A DNA stretch of 64,000 bases, taken from positions 1,798,001 through 1,862,000 of the forward strand of contig NZ_CP092362.2 of the NCBI RefSeq assembly GCF_022370635.2, given 5' to 3'. The position numbers and the translations under genes were made by a program. Position 1 is the stretch's first letter; the number at the start of each line of letters is the position of its first letter. A model generated the notes under the pieces. It made no database searches, was not told where the DNA came from, and saw nothing but the letters and a program-made list of their open reading frames with translations. Positions 17,146 through 26,853 of this stretch are shown in pieces. The stretch comes from Mycolicibacterium crocinum. Lineage in GTDB: Bacteria; Actinomycetota; Actinomycetes; Mycobacteriales; Mycobacteriaceae.

Positions 17146-18507
17146 TCAGCTATCCACAGGCCCGTCGTCGTCCTTCTTGTCGGACTCGGCTTCCTTCTGG
17201 AATTCCGCGATCGCCGAATCGATGTCCAGGCCGCTGGTGTCGCCGCCGATGATCCGGTCGATGAATCCGGCCGGTTCATCGAGGTCGTTCGAGCTGGGCA
17301 GCAGGTCGGGGTGCTGCCAGACGCCGTCGCGGGCGTCGATGCCGACGGCGTCGGTGAGCCGCTCCCACAGCACGGCGGCCTCGCGCATCTTGCGGGGCCG
17401 CAGTTCCAGACCGACCAGCGTCGCGAAGGTCTGCTCGGCCGGTCCGGCGGTGGCCCGCCGGCGCCGCAGCATCTCCGACAGTGCGGCTGTGCCCGGAATG
17501 CGGTCACCGAGCGCGGCGGTGACGACGGTCTGCACCCAGCCCTCGATCAAGGCCAGCAGAGTTTCCAGACGTTCGAGGGCGGCCGTCTGCTCCGGGGTGG
17601 CCTTCGGCTCGAACATGCCCTGGCTCAGCAACTGTTCCATCGCGGCCGGGTCGGTCAGCGCGGCCGGATTGATGCCCTGCGCCAACTCCTCGAGGCCACT
17701 CATGTCGATCTTCATGCCCTTGGCGTAGGCCTCGACGGCGTTGAGCAGCTGGCTCGAGAGCCACGGCACGTGGCTGAACAACCGGTGGTGGGCCGCCTCG
17801 CGGGCGGCCAGGAACGTCAGGATCTCGCTGCGCGGCTGCTCGAGGCCTTCGGACAGCGTTTCGATGGCTTCGGGCATCAGGGCAGCTACGCCTGTCGGGC
17901 CCAGCGGCAGACCGATGTCGGTCGACGTCAGCACCTCGCGGGACAGCTTGCCCAGTGCCTGTCCGAGTTGCGAGCCGAAGGCCATGCCGCCCATCTGGGT
18001 CATCATCGCAAGTAGCGGACCGGCCATCGCCTTGGCTTCTTCGGGCAGCGACTGCGCCCACACCGACGAAATCTGTTCGGCCATCGGGTCGCACAACCGC
18101 TTCCAGCGGTCCAGGGTGCCGTCGACCCAGTCGTTGGGGGTCCAGGCGACAGCCTTGGTTGCCCCGGCGGGCAGCGCGGTCGCGCCGTCGAGCCAGGTGT
18201 CGGCCAGGTGCACGGCGTCGGCGACGGCGGTGCTGGTGGCTGACGGGATGGGCGCGACGAAACCGATCGAGCTCGACGCCAACTGGCGGGCCACGTCGTA
18301 GTTGACCGGTCCGGAGCCGCCGGCCATCGGGTTGCCGGCGCCACTGAACATCTGGCCGAGTTTGGTGAAGATCTGTCCGAGGTCGGCCATGTTGAAGTCG
18401 CCGCCGGCGAAACCGAACGGGTCGCCGGAGCCGGGGTTCGGGTCCTTTTTCGGCTTGTCGCGGTCGGGGTCGTCTCCCGCGGAGAAGCCGAAGGGCAGGT
18501 CAGGCAT
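17146..18507 (-). CDS. DUF2342 zinc-metalloprotease-like protein (Rv3195-like)
   Basis: 453 residues. Gly/Pro-rich N terminus (MPDLPFGFSAGDD), then a helical core. A metal-binding type segment AAREAAHHRLFSHVPWL lies near residue 240, matching the HExxH-like region of the DUF2342 family, sometimes annotated as a zinc-dependent metalloprotease or F420-biosynthesis-associated protein. Acidic C-terminal tail (KDDDGPVDS). No signal peptide. Divergent from the PDZ-Lon protease gene with about 97 bp between starts, an association retained in mycobacteria. Enzymatic activity is not established. Confidence 0.82.
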   Translation of the reverse strand: MPDLPFGFSAGDDPDRDKPKKDPNPGSGDPFGFAGGDFNMADLGQIFTKLGQMFSGAGNPMAGGSGPVNYDVARQLASSSIGFVAPIPSATSTAVADAVHLADTWLDGATALPAGATKAVAWTPNDWVDGTLDRWKRLCDPMAEQISSVWAQSLPEEAKAMAGPLLAMMTQMGGMAFGSQLGQALGKLSREVLTSTDIGLPLGPTGVAALMPEAIETLSEGLEQPRSEILTFLAAREAAHHRLFSHVPWLSSQLLNAVEAYAKGMKIDMSGLEELAQGINPAALTDPAAMEQLLSQGMFEPKATPEQTAALERLETLLALIEGWVQTVVTAALGDRIPGTAALSEMLRRRRATAGPAEQTFATLVGLELRPRKMREAAVLWERLTDAVGIDARDGVWQHPDLLPSSNDLDEPAGFIDRIIGGDTSGLDIDSAIAEFQKEAESDKKDDDGPVDS

Positions 18508-18604
18508 GTCTCAACCGTACTCATCCCATGCCGCGGGCGGGGAAGGAGGCGATCACGCTCTCAGTGAACCGGGGCCGCCGGCGGCTCCGGTTAACCTTGG
18601 CGGC

Positions 18605-19627
18605 GTGAACAGGCGGATTCTGACGCTGCTGACAGCGCTCGTGCCGATCGTCGTCTTCGGCGTGCTGCTGGCTGTCGTGACGGTGCCCTATGTGTCGCTG
18701 GGGCCCGGACCGACGTTCGACACGCTCGGCGAGGTCGACGGCAAGCAGGTGGTGGCCATCGACGGCACCGAGACGCATCCGACCTCGGGGCACCTCAACA
18801 TGACCACCGTCGCCCAGCGCGACGGCTTGACGCTCGGGCAGGCGCTGACGCTGTGGGTGTCCGGCCGCGAGCAGCTGGTGCCGCGAGATTTGGTGTTCCC
18901 GCCGGACAAGTCGCGCGAGGACGTCGAGAAGGATCAGGACGCCGACTTCAAGCGGTCCGAGGACAGCGCCGAGTACGCGGCACTGGGGTTTCTGAAGTAC
19001 CCGTCGGCGGTACGGGTGGAAAAGGTCAACGATCCGGGACCGTCGGCAGGCAAGTTGCAGGACGGCGACGCGATCGACGCCGTCGACGGTAAGCCGGTAG
19101 CGAACATCGCCGAGTTCACGGCGCTACTGAAGGCCACCAAGCCGGGCCAGGAGATCGTCATCGACTACCGCCGCAAGAACGCCCCGCCGGGCGTCGCACG
19201 AATCACGTTGGGCAACAATCAAGACCGCGACTACGGCTACCTCGGGGTGGCGGTGCTCGACGCGCCGTGGGCGCCGTTCAAGATCGACTTCAACCTCGCC
19301 AACATCGGCGGACCGTCGGCGGGATTGATGTTCAGCCTCGCCGTCATCGACAAGCTGACCACCGGTGACCTCAACGGATCGAAGTTCATCGCCGGCACCG
19401 GAACGATCAGTGCGGACGGCAAGGTGGGCCCGATCGGGGGCATCACCCACAAGATGCTGGCCGCTCAGGAGGCCGGTGCCAGCGTCTTCTTGGTGCCCGC
19501 CGACAACTGCGACGAAGCCAGGTCCATGCGTGACGACAACATGGAATTGGTGAAGGTGGACACGCTGACCAGCGCGGTCGATTCCCTGCACACGCTGACC
19601 TCCGGCGGCCGTCCGCCCAGCTGCTAG
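18605..19627 (+). CDS. Membrane-anchored PDZ-Lon-type serine protease (Rv3194c/YlbL-like)
   Basis: 340 residues from GTG 18605. N-terminal membrane anchor (LLTALVPIVVFGVLLAVVTV), a PDZ domain (about residues 130-210, with KLQDGDAIDAVDGKPV), then a Lon S16 proteolytic domain with Ser238 in GGPSAG and Lys273 in DGKVGPIGGI, the expected Ser-Lys dyad. The layout matches Bacillus YlbL and M. tuberculosis Rv3194c (340 residues). The active domain faces the outside of the membrane. Substrates are unknown. A hairpin follows the stop directly. Confidence 0.9.
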   Translation: MNRRILTLLTALVPIVVFGVLLAVVTVPYVSLGPGPTFDTLGEVDGKQVVAIDGTETHPTSGHLNMTTVAQRDGLTLGQALTLWVSGREQLVPRDLVFPPDKSREDVEKDQDADFKRSEDSAEYAALGFLKYPSAVRVEKVNDPGPSAGKLQDGDAIDAVDGKPVANIAEFTALLKATKPGQEIVIDYRRKNAPPGVARITLGNNQDRDYGYLGVAVLDAPWAPFKIDFNLANIGGPSAGLMFSLAVIDKLTTGDLNGSKFIAGTGTISADGKVGPIGGITHKMLAAQEAGASVFLVPADNCDEARSMRDDNMELVKVDTLTSAVDSLHTLTSGGRPPSC

Positions 19628-19663
19628 CGCATTGCTGCAGGACAGCACTGTTGTTGCAATGCG
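19628..19663 (+). terminator. Hairpin after the PDZ-Lon gene
   Basis: CGCATTGC (19628-19635) pairs with GCAATGCG (19656-19663) across a 20-base loop, starting at the base after the stop codon. No T-run follows, so it may be a weak terminator or a processing/stability element between the protease gene and the UPF0182 gene. Confidence 0.4.
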
Positions 19664-19730
19664 TAGAGTTGTGGCCGTACTGCTGCCTCGGCGCGGCGTG
19701 GCCGCCCGACAAGACTCAGGAGCCTGACAG

Positions 19731-22700
19731 GTGAGTATGCGGCCCGGCGCCCGGATGCCGAAGCTGACTCGGCGCAGCCGGATTCTGATCGGTATTGCGC
19801 TCACGGTTGTCGTGCTGTTGTTGGTGGGACCACGACTGGTCGACGCCTACGTGGACTGGCTGTGGTTCGGCGAGCTGGGTTACCGCTCGGTGTTCTCCAC
19901 CGTGCTGGTCACCCGCATCGTCGTCTTCTTGGTGGCCACGCTGGTGGTGGGGGCGATCGTCTTCGCCGGCCTGACCCTGGCGTACCGCACCCGGCCGGTG
20001 TTCGTGCCGACCGCCGGACCCAACGATCCGGTGGCCCGCTACCGCACGGCGGTGATGGCCCGGCTCAAGCTGTTCGGCATCGGAGTGCCCGCGGTGATCG
20101 GGTTGTTCTCCGGTGCGATCGCGCAGAGCTACTGGGCGCGGGTGCAGCTGTTCCTGCACGGCGGCGATTTCGGGGTCACCGACCCGCAGTTCGGCAAGGA
20201 CCTCGGCTTCTACGCCTTCGATCTGCCGTTCTACCGGTTGGTGCTGACCTATCTGTTCATCGCGGTGTTCCTGGCCTTCCTGGCGAACCTGGTTGGCCAC
20301 TACATCTTCGGTGGCATCCGGCTGGCTGGTCGCAGCGGCGCGCTGAGCCGCCCGGCGCGCATCCAGCTGGTCGCGCTGATCGGAACGCTTGTGCTGCTGA
20401 AGGCCGTCGCCTACTGGTTCGACCGCTACGAGCTCCTCAGCCACACCCGCGGCGGAAAGCCGTTCACCGGTGCCGGCTACACCGATATCAACGCTGTGCT
20501 GCCCGCCAAGCTGATCCTGATGGCCATCGCGCTGATCTGCGCGGCGGCGGTGTTCTCCGCACTCGTGCTGCGCGACTTGCGTATTCCGGCGATCGGCCTC
20601 GTGCTGTTGCTGCTGAGCTCGCTGATCGTCGGCGCCGGGTGGCCGCTGGTGGTCGAGCAGATCAGCGTCAAACCGAATGCGGCGCAGAAGGAAAGCGAAT
20701 ACATCAGTCGCAGTATCGCCGCGACCAGGCAGGCGTACGGGCTGACGAACGACCACGTGACGTACCGCGATTATAGCGGCACCGCGCCGACCACCGCCCA
20801 GCAGGTCGCCGCCGACCGGGCGACGACGTCGAATATTCGGGTGCTGGATCCGACGATCATCAGCCCGGCGTTCACTCAGTTTCAGCAGGGCAAGAACTTC
20901 TACTACTTCCCCGACCAGCTCTCGATCGACCGCTACCAGGGTCCCGACGGCGAACTGCGCGACTATGTCGTCGCCGCCCGTGAACTCAACCCGGACCGGC
21001 TGCAGGACAACCAGCGGGACTGGATCAACCGGCACACCGTCTACACGCACGGCAATGGGTTCATCGCCTCGCCGGCCAACACGGTTCGCGGAATTGCCAA
21101 TGACCCCAACCAGAATGGCGGCTATCCGGAGTTCCTGGCCAGCGTCGTCGGCGCCAACGGCAACGTCGTCTCGCCGGGTCCGGCCCCGTTGGATCAGCCG
21201 CGGGTCTACTTCGGTCCGGTCATCTCCAACACCGCCGCCGACTACGCGATCGTCGGTAAGAACGGCGCCGACCGCGAGTACGACTACGAGACGAACACCG
21301 AGGCCAAGAACTACACCTACACCGGCAGCGGTGGCGTCCCGATCGGTAACTGGCTGGCCCGCACGGTATTCGCCGCCAAGTTCGCCGAGCGGAACTTCTT
21401 GTTCTCCAACGTGATCGGCAACAACAGTAAGATCCTGTTCAACCGCGACCCCGCGCAGCGGGTCGAGGCGGTGGCGCCGTGGCTGACCACCGATAGCAGT
21501 GTGTATCCGGCGATCGTCAACAAGAGGATGGTGTGGGTCATCGATGGCTACACCACGCTGGACAACTATCCGTACTCGGAGTTGACGTCGTTGTCGTCGG
21601 CCACCGCGGACTCCAACGAGGTGGCGGTCAACCGGCTCGCGCCGGACAAGCAGGTGTCCTACATCCGTAACTCGGTGAAGGCCACCGTCGACGCCTATGA
21701 CGGCTCCGTCACGCTGTATGCGCAGGACGAGAGCGACCCGGTGCTCAAGGCGTGGATGAGCGTGTTCCCGGGCACGGTCAAGCCGAAGAGTGAGATCACG
21801 CCGGATCTGGCTGCGCACCTTCGCTATCCGGAGGATCTGTTCAAGGTCCAGCGCATGCTGCTGGCCAAGTATCACGTCGACGACCCGGTGACGTTCTTCT
21901 CCACCTCGGACTTCTGGGACGTGCCGCTGGATCCGAACCCGACGGCCAGCAGCTATCAGCCGCCGTACTACATCGTCGCCAAAGACCTTGCCCGGAATAC
22001 CAATTCGTCATCGTTCCAGCTGACCAGTGCGATGAACCGGTTCCGGCGCGACTTCCTGGCGGCCTACATCAGCGCCAGCTCCGATCCGGAGACCTACGGG
22101 CGGATCACGGTGTTGACGATCCCGGGTCAGGTCAACGGTCCGAAGTTGGCGTTCAACGCGATCAGTACCGACACCGCGGTCAGCCAAGACCTCGGCGTGA
22201 TCGGGCGCGACAACCAGAACCGAATACGGTGGGGCAATCTGCTCACCTTGCCGGTGGGGCAGGGCGGCCTCATCTACGTGTCGCCGGTGTACGCCTCACC
22301 CGGAACCAGTGACGCGGCGTCGTCGTATCCACGGTTGATCCGTGTCGCGATGATGTACAACGACAAGGTCGGCTACGGCCCGACGGTCAGTACCGCACTC
22401 GACGGCATCTTCGGTGCCGGAGCGGGCGCGACGGCCACCGGTCCCGCGCCGGCGAGCGGGCCGGGTAGCCAGCCGCCGGCCTCTCGTCCGCCGGCGGCCG
22501 CGCCGGCGCCAGTGCCGGGCAGCGCACCGGAGGTACCCACCCCGCCGGTCGCGGTGACGCCTGCGACGCCGGGTGTGCCGACAACATTGTCACCGGCGAA
22601 ATCCGCTGCGCTGCAAGACGTCGAGACGGCGTTAGGCGCGGTGCAGGAGGCCCAGAAGAACGGCAACTTCGCCGACTACGGTGATGCGCTGCAGCGCCTC

Positions 22701-22736
22701 GACGACGCAATGAAGAAGTACGAGGCCGCCAAGTAG
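19731..22736 (+). CDS. UPF0182 large membrane protein (Rv3193c-like)
   Basis: 1001 residues from GTG 19731 (ATG 19737 is an alternative). About seven membrane helices fill the first 320 residues, starting [18 protein letters not shown] large extracytoplasmic region follows with [26 protein letters not shown] conserved segments, and then a Pro/Ala-rich linker (about 905-950) and a final helical tail ([13 protein letters not shown]). The family is widespread in actinobacteria and of unknown function. Length agrees with M. tuberculosis Rv3193c. It follows the PDZ-Lon gene by 103 bp and may share its transcript. Confidence 0.92.
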   Translation: MSMRPGARMPKLTRRSRILIGIALTVVVLLLVGPRLVDAYVDWLWFGELGYRSVFSTVLVTRIVVFLVATLVVGAIVFAGLTLAYRTRPVFVPTAGPNDPVARYRTAVMARLKLFGIGVPAVIGLFSGAIAQSYWARVQLFLHGGDFGVTDPQFGKDLGFYAFDLPFYRLVLTYLFIAVFLAFLANLVGHYIFGGIRLAGRSGALSRPARIQLVALIGTLVLLKAVAYWFDRYELLSHTRGGKPFTGAGYTDINAVLPAKLILMAIALICAAAVFSALVLRDLRIPAIGLVLLLLSSLIVGAGWPLVVEQISVKPNAAQKESEYISRSIAATRQAYGLTNDHVTYRDYSGTAPTTAQQVAADRATTSNIRVLDPTIISPAFTQFQQGKNFYYFPDQLSIDRYQGPDGELRDYVVAARELNPDRLQDNQRDWINRHTVYTHGNGFIASPANTVRGIANDPNQNGGYPEFLASVVGANGNVVSPGPAPLDQPRVYFGPVISNTAADYAIVGKNGADREYDYETNTEAKNYTYTGSGGVPIGNWLARTVFAAKFAERNFLFSNVIGNNSKILFNRDPAQRVEAVAPWLTTDSSVYPAIVNKRMVWVIDGYTTLDNYPYSELTSLSSATADSNEVAVNRLAPDKQVSYIRNSVKATVDAYDGSVTLYAQDESDPVLKAWMSVFPGTVKPKSEITPDLAAHLRYPEDLFKVQRMLLAKYHVDDPVTFFSTSDFWDVPLDPNPTASSYQPPYYIVAKDLARNTNSSSFQLTSAMNRFRRDFLAAYISASSDPETYGRITVLTIPGQVNGPKLAFNAISTDTAVSQDLGVIGRDNQNRIRWGNLLTLPVGQGGLIYVSPVYASPGTSDAASSYPRLIRVAMMYNDKVGYGPTVSTALDGIFGAGAGATATGPAPASGPGSQPPASRPPAAAPAPVPGSAPEVPTPPVAVTPATPGVPTTLSPAKSAALQDVETALGAVQEAQKNGNFADYGDALQRLDDAMKKYEAAK

Positions 22737-22748
22737 CAAAGGCGCGGT

Positions 22749-23660
22749 ATGCGTGAGTTGGTTGTGCTGGGCACCGCCAGTCAGGTGCCGACCCGCTACC
22801 GCAACCACAATGGCTACTTGCTGCGCTGGGACGACGAGGGTGTCCTCTTCGATCCCGGCGAGGGCACCCAGCGGCAGATGATGCTGGCCGGTGTGTCGGT
22901 CAGTGCGGTGAACCGGTTGTGCCTCACGCACTTTCACGGCGACCACTGTCTCGGCGTGCCTGGTGTCATCCAGCGGGCGTCGCTGGACGGCGTGGCGCAT
23001 CCGCTCGTTGCACATTTTCCGGCGTCGGGGCAGGAGTATTTCGATCGGCTGCGGCATGCCTCGGTGTTCTATGACCGCGTCGATGTGCGGGAAGAACCGG
23101 TGACGTCTCCCGGGACCGTTGCGGTGGGGGCGTTCGGGGTGTTGGAAGCTGCGGCTTTGGAGCATTCGACGGACGTGTTCGGCTACCGGCTGGTGGAACC
23201 GGACGGCCGGCGATTCAAGCCGGAGTTGTTGTCCCGCTTCGGGATCAGCGGACCGTCGGTCAGTGAGCTCGACCTCGCCGGGTCGTTGCGGGTGGGGGAC
23301 CGGGTGGTCGACGTGGCGGAGGTCAGTGAGCCGCGGCGGGGGCAGCGGTTCGCGTTCGTCATGGACACCCGACTCTGCGATGGGGTGTACGCACTGGCCG
23401 ATAGCGCCGACATGTTGGTGATCGAGGCGACGTTCCTGACCGAGGACAAGGATTTGGCGCATCGGTACGGGCACCTGACGGCTCGGCAGGCGGCATCGGT
23501 GGCCGCCGACTGCGGAGTAGGCACGCTGGTGCTGACGCACTTCTCACAGCGCTATCCCGACGCTTCTGCGCGGTATGCAGATGAGGCGGCCGCGGTGTTC
23601 TCCGGCGACATCGTGGTGGCCGAGGATCTGATGCGGGTTCCGGTGCCTGCGCGTCGTTAG
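22749..23660 (+). CDS. rnz: Ribonuclease Z
   Basis: 303 residues. N-terminal [15 protein letters not shown] and the metallo-beta-lactamase zinc motif [11 protein letters not shown] near residue 60; [10 protein letters not shown] and the C-terminal [10 protein letters not shown] supply the other metal ligands. Length and motifs fit RNase Z, the tRNA 3'-processing endonuclease. It starts 12 bp after the UPF0182 gene, so is probably co-transcribed. Its stop overlaps the convergent lipoprotein gene by 4 bp. An initiator tRNA gene lies 0.8 kb downstream. Confidence 0.92.
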   Translation: MRELVVLGTASQVPTRYRNHNGYLLRWDDEGVLFDPGEGTQRQMMLAGVSVSAVNRLCLTHFHGDHCLGVPGVIQRASLDGVAHPLVAHFPASGQEYFDRLRHASVFYDRVDVREEPVTSPGTVAVGAFGVLEAAALEHSTDVFGYRLVEPDGRRFKPELLSRFGISGPSVSELDLAGSLRVGDRVVDVAEVSEPRRGQRFAFVMDTRLCDGVYALADSADMLVIEATFLTEDKDLAHRYGHLTARQAASVAADCGVGTLVLTHFSQRYPDASARYADEAAAVFSGDIVVAEDLMRVPVPARR

Positions 23661-24298
23661 GGAGCGGTGGGCAGTCCGACGCGCAGGGCGATGTCCTGCT
23701 TCTGGCCGACGTTGGTGATGAAGTCGGCCGAGGCGGGCTGGCCGGGCAGGCCGTCGAACTCCACACGGGCCAGGGTGGAGCCTTCGGTGAAAAGCAGGAC
23801 ACTGACGGACTTCTTGCCGTCGGGGGAGTTGCCGGAGACGACGGTTCCGCCGGTGCCGACGAACGAGGGCTGCGGGGGGCCGGGGGTGACGGCCTTCTCG
23901 AGGCTGGCTTGGGCCTCGGCGAGGGCTGACGGGCCGGCGGCGGGGTTGTCGAGGGCGACGAGCAGGATGCTGACGGCCTTGGTCTGGTCCTGGTTGACCA
24001 GGAGCACCTCGGCGCCGGGCCGGCTGTCGGGGTTCGGGGTTGGCGGCTGGTCGACGTAGATGTCGCCGGCGCCGGAGATGTCGCGGGCCTGCAGTAGCAG
24101 TCGCGTGTAGTTGACCGGCGCAGCGACGGGCTTGGGGCTCGTGGTCGTTGTGGTCGCGCTGGCGCCGGGTAGGGCGGGCATTGATGCCTCGGGTTGGCTT
24201 GTGTTGAGCCCGGATTGGTTGTCGCAGCTGGTGACCCCGAGGGCCACCGTGGCGATCATCGCGAACGCGGCGAAGCGGGTGGCGTGTTGTCGTTTCAT
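23657..24298 (-). CDS. Putative lipoprotein (DUF5642-like)
   Basis: 213 residues from ATG 24298. Signal peptide [19 protein letters not shown] ending in a lipobox LGVTSC, so it should be lipid-anchored outside the membrane. After a Pro/Thr linker the mature domain begins [19 protein letters not shown], similar to mycobacterial DUF5642 lipoproteins; function unknown. Oddity: the AAGGAG sequence abuts the ATG with no spacer, and no other in-frame start exists between it and the upstream region, so the gene may be read leaderless or from a farther non-standard start. Confidence 0.72.
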   Translation of the reverse strand: MKRQHATRFAAFAMIATVALGVTSCDNQSGLNTSQPEASMPALPGASATTTTTSPKPVAAPVNYTRLLLQARDISGAGDIYVDQPPTPNPDSRPGAEVLLVNQDQTKAVSILLVALDNPAAGPSALAEAQASLEKAVTPGPPQPSFVGTGGTVVSGNSPDGKKSVSVLLFTEGSTLARVEFDGLPGQPASADFITNVGQKQDIALRVGLPTAP

Positions 24299-24481
24299 CT
24301 CCTTCGAGCCTGTCGACTTCTGCTCTGAGGCGCAAGTGAATACCGGCGGCGTGTGACGAACTCGTGACGGCTTTCTCACGGCTGTCTCGCGGCGTTTACC
24401 AAGTTGCGAGGGCAACGATTGTGCCTCTGAGCACTCGATTTGGAACCACTGCTCGCCGTTGGGTAACGTTGCGTTCACCGA

Positions 24482-24558
24482 CGCGGGGTGGAGCAGCTCG
24501 GTAGCTCGCTGGGCTCATAACCCAGAGGTCGCAGGTTCGAATCCTGTCCCCGCTACCA
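24482..24558 (+). tRNA. Initiator tRNA-fMet (CAT anticodon)
   Basis: 77 nt with encoded CCA. The acceptor stem pairs GCGGGG with CCCCGC, leaving C1 opposed to T72, the unpaired first position typical of initiators. The anticodon arm CTGGG-CTCATAA-CCCAG has three consecutive G:C pairs next to the loop, the second initiator hallmark. The T arm is GCAGG-TTCGAAT-CCTGT. An accessory island begins directly downstream. Confidence 0.95.
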
Positions 24559-24587
24559 GTGTGATGTTGCAAGACATCGGAATAGCT

Positions 24588-24613
24588 CTGAACCTATTTT
24601 GGGTTCAGGGCTT
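24588..24613 (+). terminator. Intrinsic terminator after tRNA-fMet
   Basis: CTGAACC (24588-24594) pairs with GGTTCAG (24602-24608) around a 7-base loop, followed by GGCTTTTT. Classic stem plus T-run, 30 bp after the tRNA CCA end. Confidence 0.8.
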
Positions 24614-25045
24614 TTTCCGTTTGGGGCCTTTGGTTGCTCCGGTGGGTTGGTAGTCCCTGGGGGTCGAGGGTGAAGTCGCGCAGGACTTCGCCGGTGGCGG
24701 CGTTAATCACGTTGATGTGGTGGTCCTGGTCCTGGATCAGGACGCGGGTTCGGTAGTGGTGGCGTCCGATGCCGATGTGGTGCAGGCGGCCGTTGACGCG
24801 CAGGGTGACCGATCCTGCTTGATCGACGCGGTCGGTTCGGGCGCGGTTGTGGGTGTCGATGCGGCTTGCTGGGTCAGCTTTGGATCGGCTGGAGTAGACG
24901 GTGGCCGGTGGGGCAGCGAGCACTGTGGTGGGCGGTGGCTCGCTGGCTCGGGGCGTAGGTGGTCGGCGGTCGTTGCATTCGTCGAGTCCAGCGTTGAAGG
25001 TTTGTGGAAGCGTTCGACCTTTCGCGGATGTTGGGTGTTCGGGGG
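24594..25045 (-). pseudogene. IS481-family transposase remnant (3' end)
   Basis: The last 109 codons (24594-24923) read THNRARTDRVDQAGSV, then LRVNGRLHHIGIGR and VINAATGEVLRDFTLDP, which is the typical C-terminal tail of IS481-type DDE transposases in actinobacteria. Upstream on the same strand, in another frame, KVERFHKP matches the conserved GKVERFH motif that precedes this tail, so at least one frameshift separates them. The catalytic core and inverted repeats are not visible. It is a relic marking the left side of the accessory island next to tRNA-fMet. Confidence 0.7.
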
Positions 25046-25159
25046 AGGGGTTGAGCTCCGTGACTTTGGTGGCTGAGAACTGTTGCCGGAAAACGTGCCC
25101 TCTTGAGGCGTTGCGGCGCTAGCCTTGCAGCAAAGGATCTATCTTATATTGGCGGCGTG

Positions 25160-25660
25160 TTACCGTGCTAATTCTGCGGTCGCCTTTTTGTACGCACGGT
25201 CGGACGTTTGAGGCGCACTTTTATACAGCTCATCCTTACGTATATCAAGGCGGTCCCTCCGACTTCTTACAATAAGCGGATCGATTCCACTCTTGGCGTC
25301 TGCGATCAAGCGTGAGTATTCATCACGGAGCGCTACGAATGCCTTCGCTGAACTTCGATGAATTTCGCCGTCCTTCTCCGCTTCGAACGTTAGTAGTATT
25401 GCTGCGAATATTACCGCAACAAAGGCAACAATCATTGTTGCGACATGAGCAGCAAATTTCCATCTGTCTTCGTCATGAATCGCTAAGTCCGCGATGGTTG
25501 AAGCGAGTGTCAATGCGATAACAATTAAATTTGCAATTTTAAAGGTCACTGATAAAGAGGACTTCCCTTCAGCTTCTTTCTCGTGAACTTTGTGGGTGTA
25601 CTGCAGATTTTCGTAGGTCGTCTGCAGATCGGTTATTACCGGTTCCATTGATTCCGTCAC
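25160..25660 (-). CDS. SLATT-type two-TM effector protein
   Basis: 166 residues from GTG 25660 with a good ribosome site (GAGAGGAG, 9 bases upstream). An N-terminal helix (YTHKVHEKEAEG) precedes two membrane helices (IANLIVIALTLASTIADLAI, about 42-61; FAAHVATMIVAFVAVIFAAI, about 70-89), then a cytoplasmic coiled stretch with LRDEYSRLIAD and the ending APQTSDRAYKKA. This pattern matches SLATT domains, proposed pore-forming effectors of nucleotide-signalling conflict systems. The gene is visibly A/T-richer than its surroundings. It is divergent from a possible nucleotidyltransferase and an EF-Tu fusion. Family call is by recall of the domain pattern. Confidence 0.72.
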   Translation of the reverse strand: MTESMEPVITDLQTTYENLQYTHKVHEKEAEGKSSLSVTFKIANLIVIALTLASTIADLAIHDEDRWKFAAHVATMIVAFVAVIFAAILLTFEAEKDGEIHRSSAKAFVALRDEYSRLIADAKSGIDPLIVRSRRDRLDIRKDELYKSAPQTSDRAYKKATAELAR

Positions 25661-26088
25661 GCTTTGCCACTCCTCTCGTCGGTGCCCATTTTCAGTCTCG
25701 GAATGATCGGCAGAGCCTTTGCTTCAACGGACCGGAACGGCAGAGCCGCCCTCCAGAGCCCCTGCCTCTAGTTGACAAATCTTCACAGAATAGTCGAGTG
25801 TCGATCGCAACTATGCCGCAAAATGGGCCACGTGGGGCCCGTTCCCGGGAGAATGGATTCTCTGATCCGGCATGTGCGACCGCGGAGCACTGGCTGCTGG
25901 TTGACTGTTCTGCCGGTTGGAAATCTGTGCCGTGGTGGGCTAGGCCTGGCTGCGTAGCGCCGATCAGATGAATTGAAGGAGCATTCTCTCGCGCGACATG
26001 TTGGATTCGGGCATAGTGGAGCGATGAAGGTTGACCGAACTGACTGTCGCTATGCGAGCGGATGGGTGGTCCTAGCCGGGGCTAAATT
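25661..26088. promoter_or_regulatory. 428-bp gap between divergent island genes
   Basis: No convincing gene. Short open frames on the plus strand lack ribosome sites and homology. A TTGACA hexamer is present at 25773-25778 but no well-spaced -10 is obvious. It must contain the promoters of the minus-strand SLATT gene and of the plus-strand two-gene unit. Composition is less GC-rich than the chromosome around it, most clearly at the two edges. Confidence 0.4.
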
Positions 26089-26853
26089 GTGAGTTCAGAG
26101 GCTCAGCAAGAGGCTCCAGATGTCAGGCGGCCACCCCGAATCGAAGACGACAGTGGCTATGTAGTGACTTTGGCTGACCTTCGCTTCCTCGGCATTTCAG
26201 ATGAAGCCATAGACGATTGGGCGTTGCGTCGAGTTCCGCTTGGGTTGTCCCCAGTCACGTTGAAACCCTTCATTGATGGACTTCGCTCCGCAATAGACCG
26301 CGACGGCATAGACCCAAGTGAAGTCGTCGCGCATATGAAAGGCAGCTGTACGGCCTTCTTTTCTGGGCGGCACAAGGAGTTGCCGCGCACTCGCAGTGAA
26401 ATGGAGAATGCTTTTTTCACCATTCGCAAGCGAGATGCTGAAGAGTTCGAAATTGATGAAGTCAAACGCAAGTTCGACCTTCAATGGTCTTCTAATGGGC
26501 CACCACTCCGCCGGCCATTCGATTGCATGCATGTGCTTGGCATATCGAAAGATCGAAGTGACATAGATGTGGAGCTTTGTAGTGACGCCATCATCGCTCG
26601 GTGCAGGTATGTAGCTAACCGCAGGCGGCTGCCATTATACAGGGATGCCGTGTTCGATAGTCGTTATAACTGTGTGGACGAACGCACACTTCGAGAAGCG
26701 ATGCCAGAGTTGGTGGCATACGGTGAAAGAATGTTCGATCGACTTCACCGCCCTGTATCGTTTGCCGTATTTGAGACGTGTGGGCCGCCAGACTCTCTAG
26801 GTGGGGAGATCAACTGGCCCATCGCGCTTTACCCGGACGGGCGACGATCGTGA
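26089..26853 (+). CDS. Unknown island protein, possible nucleotidyltransferase
   Basis: 254 residues from GTG 26089 (an in-frame stop lies just upstream). The N-terminal part reads like a small helical domain ([19 protein letters not shown]). [16 protein letters not shown] is near residue 83, and [14 protein letters not shown] near residue 148-161 resembles the SDID metal-binding motif of polymerase-beta-type nucleotidyltransferases, but the spacing from glycine to DID is shorter than usual. No membrane segment. The stop overlaps the EF-Tu fusion start as GTGA, so the two are translationally coupled. A/T-richer than flanks. Function is not established; the enzyme call is tentative. Confidence 0.55.
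   Translation: MSSEAQQEAPDVRRPPRIEDDSGYVVTLADLRFLGISDEAIDDWALRRVPLGLSPVTLKPFIDGLRSAIDRDGIDPSEVVAHMKGSCTAFFSGRHKELPRTRSEMENAFFTIRKRDAEEFEIDEVKRKFDLQWSSNGPPLRRPFDCMHVLGISKDRSDIDVELCSDAIIARCRYVANRRRLPLYRDAVFDSRYNCVDERTLREAMPELVAYGERMFDRLHRPVSFAVFETCGPPDSLGGEINWPIALYPDGRRS

Noticed and set aside
19716..21875. 719-codon minus-strand open frame opposite the UPF0182 gene
   Set aside because: Antisense shadow with repetitive composition and no recognisable motif.
24536..24558. Duplicated tRNA 3' end as an attachment site
   Set aside because: No second copy of the tRNA-fMet 3' sequence was seen within the island or to its right.
24594..24923. Intact small gene of 109 codons
   Set aside because: Its sequence is only the C-terminal tail of an IS481-type transposase, and the conserved part before it is in another frame; listed as a pseudogene.
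25648..25971. 107-codon plus-strand open frame in the island gap
   Set aside because: No ribosome site, no homology, overlaps the SLATT start; treated as non-coding.
26778..26849. Longer EF-Tu fusion starting at 26778
   Set aside because: It would overlap the upstream gene by 76 bp; the GTGA overlap at 26850 is the standard coupled start.
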